NCBI GenBank assembly: GCA_003550325.1
Contig: QKWP01000215.1
Coordinates: 1 to 64,000, forward strand
From: Gigaspora rosea
Lineage: Eukaryota; Glomeromycota; Glomeromycetes; Diversisporales; Gigasporaceae
DNA length: 64,000 bases
Direction of reading: 5' to 3'
The notes under the pieces: model-generated
What the model was told of the DNA's origin: nothing
Databases searched by the model: none
Seen by the model: only the letters and a program-made list of their open reading frames with translations
Part shown: positions 1 to 10,783 of the stretch, piece after piece
How positions within the stretch are numbered: position 1 is the first letter of the stretch
How the letters are laid out: each line of letters opens with the position of its first letter
Made by a program: the position numbers and the translations under genes

Positions 1-707
1 TTTCCTTTTTTTCTTGATGGTTCTCCCAAATCTTTACCGAGTATGCTCCCACTATCAATCTGGACACCATTAATCTTTTCTTCTAGTAACCTTTCGCTCT
101 TGCTCTTAATTCCTGTCCATTCTCCCTTACTTTGTATCAATCCGGCTTCTTTAAGCTTTTCCGCCAAAATCTCTACTAGTCTTGTAATTTCCAAATTGAT
201 TGGTGTTTCTTTTTTCCTAGACCTCTTCTCAATTTCTTTAATAAAATTCTCCCGGTTTAATCTATTATTCTTGTGCAACTCTGCGAGATTTTGACTGATC
301 ATCTCCACCCAATCACCTGTCAGTACATCTAGTGTCCCGATTTCCGCTACTTCTAAAACTAGTTTTTTACTAATTTGTGCGCATTTTTTTTTCACTAACT
401 CAATTCTTGATAATTCACTACTGCTCGTCGAGCCTGATTGTTGTTTACTAGTGTGTACTACATCAGTCTCTTCTCTAGATTTTTTACCTTCAACTTTATC
501 TCTATTTGTGGCTTCCTTATACTTGATCCATTTGTGTGTTTCCCATAAGTTTCTCCAAAAGGTTAAATGTTCCGGAGAACTTAATCCTAAAAACTCTGCT
601 AATTCCCTAACTTCTTTTAACACTAATTTTTTAAATTCTTCTAGAATATTCTTTTTTTCATCATCAGGTTTTCTAAAAAATTCTTTACATCTATTATATC
701 GCTCCAT
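1..707 (-). CDS. Partial hypothetical protein, Lys/Glu-rich, open to the left edge
   Basis: The complement of 1-707 reads open from an ATG at 705-707 for about 235 codons and leaves the window without a stop. The product starts MERYNRCKEFFRKPDDEKK and is rich in Lys, Glu and Leu with several predicted amphipathic helices. It also has a Ser/Thr/Gln-rich linker near residues 90-110 (KQQSGSTSSS). No signal peptide or membrane segment is visible. I do not recognise the family. A gag-like or other element-borne ORF is possible because the surroundings are mobile DNA, but nothing in the sequence proves it. The long open frame in such AT-rich DNA makes it a real or recently real coding region. Plus-strand frames over the same bases are shadows. 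Confidence 0.6.
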   Translation of the reverse strand, partial: MERYNRCKEFFRKPDDEKKNILEEFKKLVLKEVRELAEFLGLSSPEHLTFWRNLWETHKWIKYKEATNRDKVEGKKSREETDVVHTSKQQSGSTSSSELSRIELVKKKCAQISKKLVLEVAEIGTLDVLTGDWVEMISQNLAELHKNNRLNRENFIKEIEKRSRKKETPINLEITRLVEILAEKLKEAGLIQSKGEWTGIKSKSERLLEEKINGVQIDSGSILGKDLGEPSRKKG

Positions 708-1090
708 TTCCTATTTTGTTATGTGTTTGGTTTATTTCTTTGTTTACTTTCTACTTGATACGCGTTTGTGATTTTTAATTAAATTGGATATGATTTGTTA
801 ACTTATTTTAGACTCTTTGTTTGTTTATTGACGCGTATGTTGTTTGATCAAAACAGATCAGCGTTACAGGGTCTCGAGGAATTCTCCCAATTTTCCAGAA
901 AATTTATACAAAAACGAAAGTTTTCTTGCTAGCCCCTTATCAACTGTTTTTTGTCTGAAGTGCTACTACTAGACTACTGTTTATTTTAAGTGTTCTTTCC
1001 TTTTTATTATTTGTATTAGGCACCTTAACTAGTGCACTTTTTGTCCTTTTCTCTGTTTTCTTTTTCCGCTGTTTTTGGAAATATGGATCA
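708..1090. other. Intergenic region upstream of the left-edge ORF
   Basis: No coding signal is seen. Two ACGCGT hexamers (760-765 and 831-836) lie 53 and 124 bp upstream of the ORF start. ACGCGT is the MluI cell-cycle box in yeasts, but two hexamers in this position may be chance. Confidence 0.3.
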
Positions 1091-1227
1091 GCAGAAAAAG
1101 TTCCGTGAAATCAAATCAAATCAAATTTGGCCATATTTGAATTTGATTAATCAAATATAATCAAATTTGAATTTGATTAAATATTTGATTCAAATATTTG
1201 AAGATCAAATCAAATTGCGGAACCCTA
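1091..1227. mobile_element. Truncated hAT-like MITE, TCAAATCAAAT motif
   Basis: The right part (about 1126-1227) closely matches 24243-24352, including the terminus GCGGAACCCTA. The left end is eroded (GTTCCGTGAAATC against GGGTTCCTCAAATTC in the full copy) and no target duplication is visible. It is a shortened derivative of the element at 24067-24352. Confidence 0.7.
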
Positions 1228-1530
1228 GTTATCATTGAAAAATGATTAGCTGACTATATAAAAATCCGTAATAAGATTACATATGAAAATATTATTAGCA
1301 AATTTGATATTTTATACTGTCCTGTGCTATATTTTACTTAGTTTTTTAATCTACCTAAGTTGGTTAATATAACAGATTAGAAGTAAACAACAATAATTAA
1401 TCTAGTTATAATAGAGCTTTCAGAAATTTTTGTTTAATATGAGTTCATTCTACCTATCCATATCTAATACCCCAATTAGCCAATCAGATTTATGATTATC
1501 AAAATTTAGATATAATATTTAATAATGTAA

Positions 1531-1832
1531 ATAACTTTTGATCTACTGGGCCAATTTTGATAATTTAACTACCAAAATAATTCTCTTAATAAGAGGATTT
1601 TAAAAAACCAAAATTATAAAAATCCAATTACAGGATTCTAAAATTAGAATAGATTTGTATTACTATAAATAGTTAATAAATTATAAAACTTTATAATAAT
1701 ACAAATCTATTCTAATCTTAGAATTTTGTAATTAAATTTTTATTCTTTTGGATTGCTAGAATTTTCTTAGTGAAAGAATTATTTTGGTAGTTGAATTATC
1801 AAAATTGGTCCAGTAGATCAAAAGTTATTAAT
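1531..1832. mobile_element. Fold-back MITE, family R1 (TAACTTTTGATCTACTGG ends)
   Basis: The left arm starts TAACTTTTGATCTACTGG and the right arm ends CCAGTAGATCAAAAGTTA. The arms pair over most of about 150 bp each around an AT-rich centre near 1680. The same family occurs at 9885-10037 (half) and 10062-10373 (full). There is no coding potential. Confidence 0.8.
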
Positions 1833-1839
1833 CTTTAAT

Positions 1840-2919
1840 TTTTAATTGTTAATAACTGTCACAAATGATTGTGAAATCAAATAATGATGAAATCTACGTA
1901 ATCCATTATATCATATTATACAAGAGTCAATGTTCTAAAAATTCTGAATTTAGCAGAATTAGAGTTTGGAACTTGTATTTGGGCATTAGGGTTAGGTTTA
2001 TGACTTGTATTTAGACATTAGAGTTAAAGATCAATTTTATATCTTATTGAACTTTAATTCAAGTAATCTAAATGCATGATAATTCAAGTCTTTATTTTAT
2101 TTACAAAAAAAAATCAATTTCTCATGCTTATAAAAAAACAATTGCTTAAAAAATTTCCGTCTTAAAAAAATAACTTTACTTTTTTTTTAAAAAAAACTAT
2201 TGCTTCTAGAAATTTTTTTACTATAAAAAAATGTTTTTTTTGCTTCTATAAAATTTTCAGCTATAAAAAAAAAATCTAATTTTTGTTTTTTTTTTTTTGT
2301 TTTTTTTTAAAAAAAAAGAAAAAAAAAACTATTAATTCTAGAAAATTTCTTGCTATAAAAAAACTTTTTTTTTAAAAGAAAAAAATAATAAAAAGGCATT
2401 GCTTATCTACTTGCCATTTAAATGCTACTATGTGATCAAGTTACAACTTTGTTCAAATGGCCTTGACTCACTTGATAGAAACCCAAATGTCTTTACTATT
2501 CATTTCAACAATCGCAGTTTAATTGTTTAAAGTGAGTAATTTAAATACACCTCACTAGAAAAAGGTTGGCTATAGCTTTTTTTTTGGTTTGCAAATTCAT
2601 ATTTTAATTTGGTGCAATAGCCATTATGGTTCTGGCTTCAATTATGTTATTAATCATTTTTTTTTGATGCACAATATCTTGCTAATATATTTTTGTATAG
2701 GAGAGTGACAAATATCAGTTGATTTTTTAGGGGGGAAGGGTAAAAAAAGTTGAAATTATATATAAGAACCTAACTATAAACATATTACAAAAAGAGGAAG
2801 AGGGGTAGGCCTCTGATTAAAAATAATCAGGTGATTAATGACACAGCCCATGATATTTTCCAAGTGATGTATTTATGGACTAATAAAGTTCTACTATTTA
2901 TAATATACAATAGCTTACT
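1840..2919. other. AT-rich spacer with homopolymer tract
   Basis: No gene is seen. Positions 2100-2400 are runs of A and T with repeated islands of TTGCTTCTA and AAATTTTTTGCTATAAAA, probably a decayed tandem repeat. TTAGGGTTAGG-like bases occur near 1985. Confidence 0.5.
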
Positions 2920-3318
2920 ATATTATTGTGGACACTTTTTAAAAATTTATACAGGACTAAATATATAATATATTAAGCTAAAAATTAAATTATAAATTTT
3001 TTAAATTTATATCTTTTAAATAAAAAAAAGTTTAAAAATTTTATGCTACAGTTTTTAAAATAATTAATTTTAAGTAAAATTTTAGATTTTTATATTTGAC
3101 TAGTTTTTATTGTTGTATAAAATTAATTAAAATAATAACTGTATAGTAAAAATTACTTTTTTATTAAGCTAATTAAATTTCAAAAATAAGCAAAAATTAT
3201 TCAGTATGACAAATTATATATAATCTCAAATTTTTTTTGTAAAATTTTAAAAAAGTTATTATTTTTAAATATAGAAATGCAATTATTAATTCAAAATTAT
3301 ATCAATTACCAAATATAG

Positions 3319-3558
3319 AAGATGTCTAAAGTGGAGATAAATCATGTGATCAACAGCCAATCAAATTATAGAATTTTGATGATCACCAGCGAAGCAAAAA
3401 AGAAATAAAAGCAAAAAACCTGAAAAATATGAAAAATGGCAGTTTAAATCTACCTTGATAGATTAATCAAAAATGTCAGAAAGGCAATTTTACTATTCTA
3501 ACCCTAAAGTTAATTGAAAAAATTATTAAATATGAGTTGTTTCCACTTTAGACATCCC
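3319..3558. mobile_element. 240-bp MITE, GATGTCTAAAGTGG ends, 8-9 bp duplication
   Basis: Ends are AAGATGTCTAAAGTGG and the complement of CCACTTTAGACATCCCC. Both flanks carry CAAATATAG (3310-3318 and 3559-3567), so it is an insertion with an 8- or 9-bp duplication. No ORF is present. Confidence 0.75.
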
Positions 3559-3683
3559 CAAATATAGTAATTTATTACTATATATAGTGACTGACTAAAT
3601 ATTTTTTAAAAAATTATAAAATTTTTAAGATATATGCAATTTGTTATTCTAAATAACTTTATTTAAAAAACATTGCTAGTTTA

Positions 3684-4799
3684 CACAGACTCTTTCCAAC
3701 AATCACCTGGACCAAATTTTCTAATAGAAGAAAAACAAAAGATTTTTGTTAGAGCGTTGCCTATACTTAATGTATAGTAGGATAACACAAGGAACGGTTT
3801 TTACAAAGGTCAATTATTTTCCTAAGGCTCCTTTGTATATTCGACATGCAAGCCAAAAGCATCATTTTACAAGATAACTGGCAGAATGTGGTACCCTTGT
3901 ATAAGAAATTTTGGTGGAGATATAATCATTGTCTTCTTCGTTGATAAAGTGGCCTGTGAAAAAACAATGGGGAACATCAAAAAATAAATTTTATCTTGAA
4001 ACTACTTTCCTTAAATTTGGTTACAAGTATCGTTTTACTCCTTTTTGGACTTTTTGAAATTTCACCAAAAAGTGGGCGATTCAGTATACCCCCTCCAAAA
4101 GATCAGCAGTATTTATGCCTTCTATATTGGGAATGCGCCTACCAAGATGGAATCAAGTCACGAGTGAAATCGGATCCTTTAAAATAAACAATGAATAACA
4201 CGTGGGGTATTTTGGAGTAATCCATATGAAATTTCTTTCTAGAAAGTTCTTTTAGGTATAGTTCTTTTTTTCCTTTTGTTCTTTTAAATATGTACATATG
4301 ATACTTAGCTGAGGCGATTTCTTGTGCAGTATCATATAATTTTTAAACATAGAATTTGTCAGTTTTATTCTTTTCTTTGTTTCTTTTTCTTTTTCTTTTT
4401 CTTTTCCAAGTCAGGATTGGCCTCTTTTTTTATATTTTTTTTCTTTTTTATATCAGTTGTTTGTGTTTTTGCTTTTTGTTTTCTTGGTAATTCATTGTTA
4501 TTTTCCACCTTTTTTATTTTGCCCTGTATGAAGAAGGAAAAATTTTAAGGAAGGGGGTTGATCCTGACAAAGCTAGTTAAAAGCTTGTCAGTGATAATTT
4601 GAAAGTGGCCTATGCATTAGGAGACTTAAAATTTGAGACTATTTTTGACTGCAGCAGATCACGTTTAGCTATTTCGGTAACTGGACAAGTCTTTATTGTA
4701 GTAGGAAGGGAAATACAGACACTTGTCTAAAAATCTCAAAGTGTATACTTGTATCTCATATAATAAAAGCAGGATCTTCCCATAAAAAAAAAAAAAAAA
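3684..4799 (+). mobile_element. Processed retrocopy of an unknown transcript with poly(A) tail
   Basis: The segment is bracketed by a 19-bp direct repeat AAAAAACATTGCTAGTTTA (3665-3683 and 4800-4818), ends in a run of A from 4784, and has AATAAA at 4762-4767, 17 nt before the tail. These are the marks of LINE-type target-primed integration of a polyadenylated RNA. The composition is less AT-rich than the flanks. Protein-like stretches occur in shifting frames: GTVFTKVNYFPKAPLYIRH near 3800, VVPLYKKFWWRYNHCLL near 3890-3950, and a 63-codon frame at 3996-4187 ending in CAYQDGIKSRVKSDPLK. They suggest a decayed coding copy. I do not recognise the parent gene. A 5'-truncated non-LTR element is the alternative. 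Confidence 0.8.
4762..4767 (+). promoter_or_regulatory. Polyadenylation signal AATAAA of the retrocopy
   Basis: A canonical hexamer lies 17 nt before the encoded poly(A) run at 4784. It was copied with the RNA. Confidence 0.75.
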
Positions 4800-4934
4800 A
4801 AAAAACATTGCTAGTTTATTAATAAAAATTTATGTTTATATATTTCTATATTTAGCAATTCTAGTTACTATAAAATCTATATTATTAAAATATAGAAAAA
4901 TTGGTCAAATATAAAAATCTAAAATTTTACTTAA

Positions 4935-5303
4935 GGGTAGGGTGAACGTAGATTATTTTATTATATGATTTTAGTGGTACAATAAGATTTATATAGAAAA
5001 TAAAAATGTGCTACAAATAAAACTTTTTATGATTGTTATTAATTTAGCCAAAAATTTTATAATATATAGTACAAAATACTCTTTTAATAATAGTAAAATT
5101 TTAATAAATATAGTATTTGAAAAAATTATACTTCTATATGTTGTTAAGTTTTTCGTAGTTGGCTCAAATTTTTTGTAGTTATAAAAAATAATTAATTCTG
5201 ATTGGTTAAATCTTTATTTTTTACAATTGTGATTGGTAAACCACCTTATTTCATATGATCACAAGATGATTACTATTAAAAATGATCTATGTTCACCCTA
5301 TCC
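4935..5303. mobile_element. TTAA-flanked MITE, GGGTAGGGTGAAC ends
   Basis: The ends GGGTAGGGTGAACGTAGAT and the complement of ATCTATGTTCACCCTATCC are flanked by TTAA at 4931-4934 and 5304-5307, as in piggyBac-type insertion. The uninterrupted counterpart is in the left arm of the 2920-6000 element around the TTAA at 3070-3073. A relative is at 24488-24862. Confidence 0.8.
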
Positions 5304-5405
5304 TTAAACTTAATTATCTTAAAAACTGTAGCATAAAATTTTTTAAACTTTTTTTTTATTTAAAAAATATAGATTTAAAAAACTTATAATTTAATTTTTA
5401 GTTAA

Positions 5406-5942
5406 TTCGTGATCCGTATACCAAACAGTGAAAATCTATAATAATTTATAGGGAAATCAATTATTGTTTATCAAATTTCTGGAATTTGGTACTGTCAGAG
5501 CAATAACAATTTTTTTTACTAAGCTAACTTTGCTTCTTTACTAAACAAAAGTCATAGAGCACATTCTTGCGATTCTAATGGTAATAAAATCATTAAAATT
5601 GGTTTAGTAGATCACAAGATATCATTAAAACACGTTTCGTGACTATAAAGAGTTTCTAAGTAAACAATAATATTGTTTACATAGAAACTCTATATGGGCG
5701 CAAAACGTGTTTTAATGATATCTTGTAATCTAGTCAATTTTAATGATTTTACTACTATTAGAATCGTAAGAATGTGCTTTACAACTTTTGTTTAGTAGAG
5801 AAGTAAAGTTAGCTTAGTAAAAAAATTCGTTATTGCTCTGACAGTGCCAGATTCCAAAAATTTGATAAACAATAATTAATTTTCTTCAACTTTACTATAC
5901 ATAGTAATATATACAGCCCCTGTTTGGTATACAGATCATGAA
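5406..5942. mobile_element. Perfect fold-back element flanked by TTAA
   Basis: This is a loop-less palindrome centred near 5672 with ends TTCGTGATCCGTATACC and the complement of GGTATACAGATCATGAA. TTAA flanks it at 5402-5405 and 5943-5946. The matching site in the left arm of the host element (AAGCTTAATAT region near 2975) is uninterrupted. Its termini match those of 38789-39306, though the internal sequence differs. Confidence 0.8.
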
Positions 5943-6006
5943 TTAAATATCTTAAATATTTAGCTCTGTATAAATTTTTTAAAAGTGTCCACAATAATAT
6001 GGTATA

Positions 6007-6150
6007 TTCTTTTATAGCTTTAAATTTAATAGTAGCAGATTTAGAGATTTTGGTAGTAGTAGTTTAGTGGTAGTAGTTTTAGTAGTAGTGATTTTAGTAA
6101 TTGTAGTTTTGGTAGCAGTAGCTTTGATAATAGTAGTTTTAGTAATAATA
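6007..6150. repeat. TAGTAGTTTTAG simple repeat
   Basis: A degenerate array of TAGTAGTTTTGGTAG-like units. The minus-strand reading frame through it encodes only Thr/Ile/Lys triplet repeats and is not a gene. Confidence 0.6.
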
Positions 6151-6217
6151 GTTTCTGAAACGGCTTCCTCAATAATATTCCAAATGTGTCTATTATAAAA
6201 AAAACAAATATTAGACT

Positions 6218-8064
6218 TAGTGTTCCGCATGATCAAATCTGAGATCCGGATCTAATCCAGATCTAGTGATTCGAATCAAATCAGATCTATGATTTATGGG
6301 ATCCGCCAGATCCAGAAGATCTGATCCAAAGATCTGTTTGGATCTGTTTAGATCCATTTACATTGATTGATTGTACTTTGTAGACTCTGATAGGTTATAG
6401 CTGATTTAAGGACACCCGAAAAACTTTCTTGTTTTTGAAACCTTCTGGGTTTCGTCTTATGAATCATCTATCTTTTCAGAATCGCATCGCCATTATCAGA
6501 CTGAAGTTCCAAAGACTGTAACATGGTTTCCGAAGAGTTAAATGATTCATATGATAAAACTAAATGTTTCAAAAACAAGAAAATTCTTCGAGTATTCAAA
6601 TCAGCTGTAATATAAATCATAATGATAAATCTTATAAATTTGATATGTAAACTTGCTATAACAACTTTAATACTTAGAAATTAAATTAATGCGAATGAAA
6701 TAATTTCATGTATTTTATAATTAATAAGTATTTATAATCTTGATTTGTTATGCTAATTTATAATGCAGATAAATTGATTGTAGTAATAATGAAGTATTTT
6801 TGTAAATAATTTTAATGAATTAAATAATTATATATAAATTAATAATGATAAATGTTCTTTATACCTTCTGTAATTAACTGGTGCGGCTTGCTTCACTGAC
6901 AATTAACACACTGACACCCACTTCACCAACAATCAATTTACCGACAGGCTTATCTTACAGACAACCAGTTCACTGAGACTTAACCAACAAGCTTATTTTG
7001 TCGACAATTATTTCACCGAAAGTACATTTCACTAACAAATTGATTTACCGACAAGTTTATTTTAATGACAATATAATTCATCGACATTACATTTCACTGA
7101 TAGTATATTATTTGTGCAAGTAATACAAACTCTAATTTTGTAAGTGCGTGAGGTAAAAATTTAGGGTTAGGGCCTTAGTATTGGTGGCTACAGGGATAGA
7201 ATGATGCTTATTATATGTAAAATTTCATTCCCGTCATTTTTAATCAGTGAACCAAAATTGATTTAAACATTAGTTTTTGCATATTTCACTTTTTTTTATC
7301 CGGGTACCAGTCAAAATCGCAAAAATAATCCCGATAGTAAAAATCTCGACAATTCCGATACAAAAAAATTATAAAGTTTATTTAAGTTAGATTTGGGTTA
7401 GGGTGAGTGCTTAGGTTAGAGTTAGGATAAGCACCTAGGTTAGGGTTTGGATTTAGGCGATTTTATAGTAAAAATGTTCAAGTTATAGTAAAAATGTTCA
7501 AGTAAAAGTTTTTTTGATTGTTGGGATTTTTTGTCAGGATTATGTCCTGTTGGAATTTTGACCCAAACCCATTATAGGTCATACAAAGTTAATTTTTTGT
7601 TTTGTATAATGGAAATATACAGTTGGTGAAACGTACTGTCAGAGAATTATATTGTCATTAAAATAAGCTTGTCTTTAAATAAATCTTGTCAGTGAAATGT
7701 ACTGTCAGTGAATTAATTGTCAACAAAACAAGCTTGTCAATTAAGTTAGCTTGTCTGTAAGCTGAGTGTCAGTGAACAGGTTGTCTGCAAAACAAGCCTG
7801 TCGGTAAATTGATTGTTGGCGAAGTGGGGTATCAATGAGTTGATTGTCGGTGAAATAATACGGACCCATGACTGACTGCACATTTTTATCTGATTAATGG
7901 GTCATAATATTAACCAATTATATCATGTTAGTTGTATAACTATATTAGATTCGGATTTGGATTTTTGGTTTTGAATTTAGATCTAAACATGGATCTGATC
8001 CGGGTTTTAAATCAGATCCGGATTTTAAAAAATATCCATTTAATCCAATCTGTGCAGAATACTA
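6218..8064. mobile_element. hAT-like element, GGATCTGATCC motif arrays
   Basis: The ends TAGTGTTCCGCA and the complement of TGCAGAATACTA are flanked by a perfect 8-bp duplication ATTAGACT (6210-6217, 8065-8072). The first 140 and last 110 bp are dense in GATCC/GGATC words in both orientations. The middle holds a second inverted-repeat element (6880-7867). No transposase is seen in 1.85 kb. Confidence 0.85.
6880..7867. mobile_element. Nested element with inverted arrays of the CACCGACAA motif
   Basis: The left arm (6880-7110) repeats words such as TTCACTGACAA, CACCAACAATCAATTTACC and GACAAGCTTATTTT. The right arm (7620-7867) is its reverse complement. The right terminus (complement of GTGAAATAATACGGACCC) resembles the terminus of 38487-39933. 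Inside, 7300-7360 and 7500-7575 form a further inverted pair (GTCAAAATCGCAA-like). The target duplication is not resolved. Confidence 0.65.
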
Positions 8065-8079
8065 ATTAGACTTATAGTT

Positions 8080-8245
8080 TTAAAATCTTTCTAAACACTA
8101 ACTACTCTAACTTTATTCTAACCCTACTAGCTTTAAGATAGGACTAGTAGGGTTAGAATAGGATTAGGGTTAAAATAGGGTTCAAATAAAATTAGAGATC
8201 TCTAATTTTATTTAAGCCTATTCTAACTCTAACAGGACCCCAAAG
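8080..8245. repeat. CTAACCCTA-type hairpin tract
   Basis: Inverted runs of CTAACCCTACTAG and CTAGTAGGGTTAG, then TAAAATTAGAGATCTCTAATTTTA, give two hairpins. The sequence is telomere-like but not a telomere array. Confidence 0.5.
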
Positions 8246-8390
8246 AATACATATATAATTCAGTTCCAGACTCAAAATTTTAATATAACTTTATACACTT
8301 AATTTTATTAAAAGCTTTATACAAAATTATTATAAGTTCAAATTTACTATAAATTATACAATTTCAGATCTGAGTACCAGTATGATCATG
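8228..8390. repeat. Possible relative of the AGGACCCCAAAG element
   Basis: Starts AGGACCCCAAAGAA like 25663-25859 and ends TCAGATCTGAG, a word also near the end of that element. The other end is not matched, so it may be a decayed or chimeric copy. Confidence 0.35.
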
Positions 8391-8548
8391 TTAACCACCA
8401 AAGCCAAAAACATAATTACATAAAAAAAAGTGATGAAGAGAAAATCAGAAACCTATCTAGAAAAAGAAGGGCGGTAGTTAACTGTGTTCAAATTCAACAA
8501 CAAAATTTTTAGTTCCGAAAATAAGCTACCCATACAATAGATGAACGT

Positions 8549-8871
8549 TGCTACATAGTAAAGTCTAAATTTTACTAAGCAAATCGATTAAAGTCGTATA
8601 AGTAACATTGTTCAGCAGATCAAAATACGCGTATTCTGAAAATTTCATACAAATCGGAGAACTTTCTATTATTTGACTTTTAATTTTTACGTTCAACAGT
8701 TTTTTTTTTATAAAAAAAAATCTGTTGAACGTAAAAATTAAAAGTCAAATAATAGAAAGTTCTCTGATTTGTATGAATTTTCAGGGTACGTGTATTTTGA
8801 TCTGCTGAACAATGTTACTTATGCGACTTTAGTCGATTTGCTTAGTAAAATTTAGACTTTACTATGTAGCG
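8549..8871. mobile_element. Fold-back element, arms about 160 bp
   Basis: TGCTACATAGTAAAG at the left and CTTTACTATGTAGCGA at the right are the outer edges of a long palindrome with its centre near 8710 in an A/T run. The arms differ at only a few positions. No target duplication is visible. Confidence 0.75.
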
Positions 8872-8924
8872 ACTATAATCGATTGACCAAAAATCGCTTT
8901 ATAAGTTAGTCCCGATTTTTTTCT

Positions 8925-9005
8925 GCATATTTATTTATTGGTTATAACATATTTATTTATCGGCTACAGCATATTTATTTATTGTCTACAGCATATTTAT
9001 TTATT
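8925..9005 (+). repeat. Short tandem repeat, about 27 bp x 3-4
   Basis: CATATTTATTTATTGG followed by TTATAACA, CTACAG or similar, repeated three to four times, then TATTTATT runs. Confidence 0.7.
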
Positions 9006-9326
9006 TATTTTACTTATTAAAGTTTTGTATTCAAAAATAAGCTACCTCTTTATTGTGCTTTAAATTACTTAAAATAGTAAATAAGCTACCCATGGTTTTT
9101 TTTTGTTAAAAATCAGCAAAAAAAGGTAGCTGCAGCATATGGTATATATCGATTTATATCTACTTAAAAATTTTCCTGATGTATATATAGTATCGTTATA
9201 CAAAAAAAGATCATACTTGTTATAAAGATCATCTTTGTTATACAAATAAACATCTAACTTTTCAAAAAATTACCAGTTGGTTATACAAATTTAAACATAT
9301 GACATATGGAAAAATTATATATAAGT

Positions 9327-9617
9327 CTATACAAAGCCAGATCTCAGTATTACATATATTTTTCGGGGTCCTAGCTTAATGCAAAGAATTCCATTTTTCT
9401 CAACTTCAAATTTTTTGTAGCAGTGAATGAAGTTGGATCTTGTGGTGCTTGTGACAGAGCTCTCTTGAATGCTATTTAGAACAGTTTCTGATTGCAAATA
9501 TTTGACTATTGTCTGATACTCCTCTATTGTTACAGAAATTTTGAGAATTGCTAGTATATTAAAAAAAACCTTAATAAAACTTAAAAGGTTTTTTTTTGCA
9601 AGTGTGATAGTAGGCAT
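9327..9617 (-). pseudogene. Integrase-like fragment (H2C2/GIN-type N-terminal region)
   Basis: A 96-codon frame from an ATG at 9615-9617. Residues about 31-90 read IEEYQTIVKYLQ, then RSNFIHCYKKFEVEKNGIL, then GPRKIYVI. This resembles the segment just before the integrase zinc-binding domain of Ginger and gypsy-type elements (EY..I..YL.....F.R.AKKF.V.dG.L....R.VI). The frame stops soon after (LRSGFV), so at most a scrap of an element remains. The match is from memory of the family pattern, not a search. Confidence 0.4.
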
Positions 9618-9884
9618 TTATTGCTTCTTGAGTGGGTAATAGAGCTTTTTTTGAGTAGTAAGCATCACTTTTCTTGTAATAAGTATTGTTTTTCTTAAAT
9701 GAGTTGGTATTGCTTTTGTTTATGGAACAATTTTTTTTTAACAATTGTTTTTTTTAATGATTGTTTTTTTATAATTGTTTTTTTGATTATTATGTTACAT
9801 TGTTATATGATGCAATATTTAGAAACTATCAAATATGATGTACAGTTACAGGTCATATGAATTTCATTATTATTTTTATTAAAA

Positions 9885-10037
9885 AATTATAAACTATTTA
9901 TAGTAATACAATTTATTCTGGTCTTAGGATCCTGTAATTGGATTTTAATAATTTCAACTTGCTAGAATCCTTCATTTAGAGAATTATTTTAGTAGTTAAT
10001 TCATTAAAATTGGTCTAGTAAATCAAAAGTTATTAAC
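9885..10037 (+). mobile_element. Half copy of fold-back family R1
   Basis: Corresponds to the right half of 1531-1832 and ends CTAGTAAATCAAAAGTTATT. The left half is missing. Confidence 0.7.
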
Positions 10038-10061
10038 AATAAAAATTAATTTTTAATTGTT

Positions 10062-10373
10062 AATAGCTTTTGATCTACTAGGCCAATTTTGATAATTCAA
10101 CTGCCAAAATAATTCTTTTAATAAAAAAATTTATTAAGCCCAAAATTATTAAAATTTAATTACAGAATTCTAAGATTAGAATAGATTTGTATAACTATAA
10201 ATAGTTATTAATTCTTTAATAAATTATAAAACTTTTATAGTAAAACAAATATATTCTAATTTTAGAATCCAGTAATTAGATTTTAATAATTTTAAGCTTG
10301 CTAGAATACTCTTATTAAGAGAATTATTTTAGTAGTTAAATTATCAAATTTGGTCCAGTAGATCAAAAGTTAT
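10062..10373. mobile_element. Fold-back MITE, family R1, full copy
   Basis: Starts TAGCTTTTGATCTACTAGG and ends CCAGTAGATCAAAAGTTA. It has the same length and structure as 1531-1832, and lies back to back with the half copy at 9885-10037. Confidence 0.8.
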
Positions 10374-10783
10374 TAATTATTAAATATTATAAATAAATTT
10401 ATAATTTTGGGCAAAAAAATTGGCCAGAATTATGAAAATTTAGCCGGAATTACACCTGATACCCACTCAGAAATTAGCTAATTTTTGAAAGCTCTCTGAT
10501 AGGATTAATAACAATATTATACAGAGTATATTATCAATTGTATTCTAAAGAAGAAGCAATTAGTAAAGGTTCAGACAAAGGGCTAAAATTTGAAAGTAAA
10601 TAATACTTCTTGTATTCATGTGATACAATCATAATCAATTATTATGATTGTGCACTGAAAAAATTATCAAATTAGCAGTTGCAAAATTAGATTATCTGAG
10701 TATATAAGAAATAAAATAATAATAAAATAGTTAGTAATTAAAACTAGAAAAATAAAAACTATTTAGAGTCCAAAGGACAAATA
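10374..10783. other. AT-rich spacer
   Basis: I see no gene, repeat or regulatory site that I can support here. Confidence 0.4.

Larger units (their letters stand above)
2920..6000. mobile_element. Large terminal-inverted-repeat element acting as host for four nested insertions
   Basis: The left end ATATTATTGTGGACAC (2920) is mirrored at the right end (complement of 5985-6000). Pairing continues inward through TTTATACAG, the AAAATTAAATTATAA stretch and the GCTACAGTTTTTAA stretch, so arms are roughly 190 bp once insertions are removed. The right arm is interrupted by two TTAA-flanked elements (4935-5303, 5406-5942). The middle carries a 240-bp MITE (3319-3558) and a retrocopy (3684-4799). Without them the element is about 1 kb. 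No transposase is seen. A TA target duplication is possible (2921-2922, 5998-5999) but ambiguous in this AT context. Confidence 0.7.

Noticed and set aside
451..771. Plus-strand frame near the left edge
   Set aside because: Shadow of the longer minus-strand open frame 1-707.
3996..4187. 63-residue frame in the retrocopy as a gene
   Set aside because: Only part of a decayed copy; neighbouring protein-like pieces are in other frames and the start is not an ATG.
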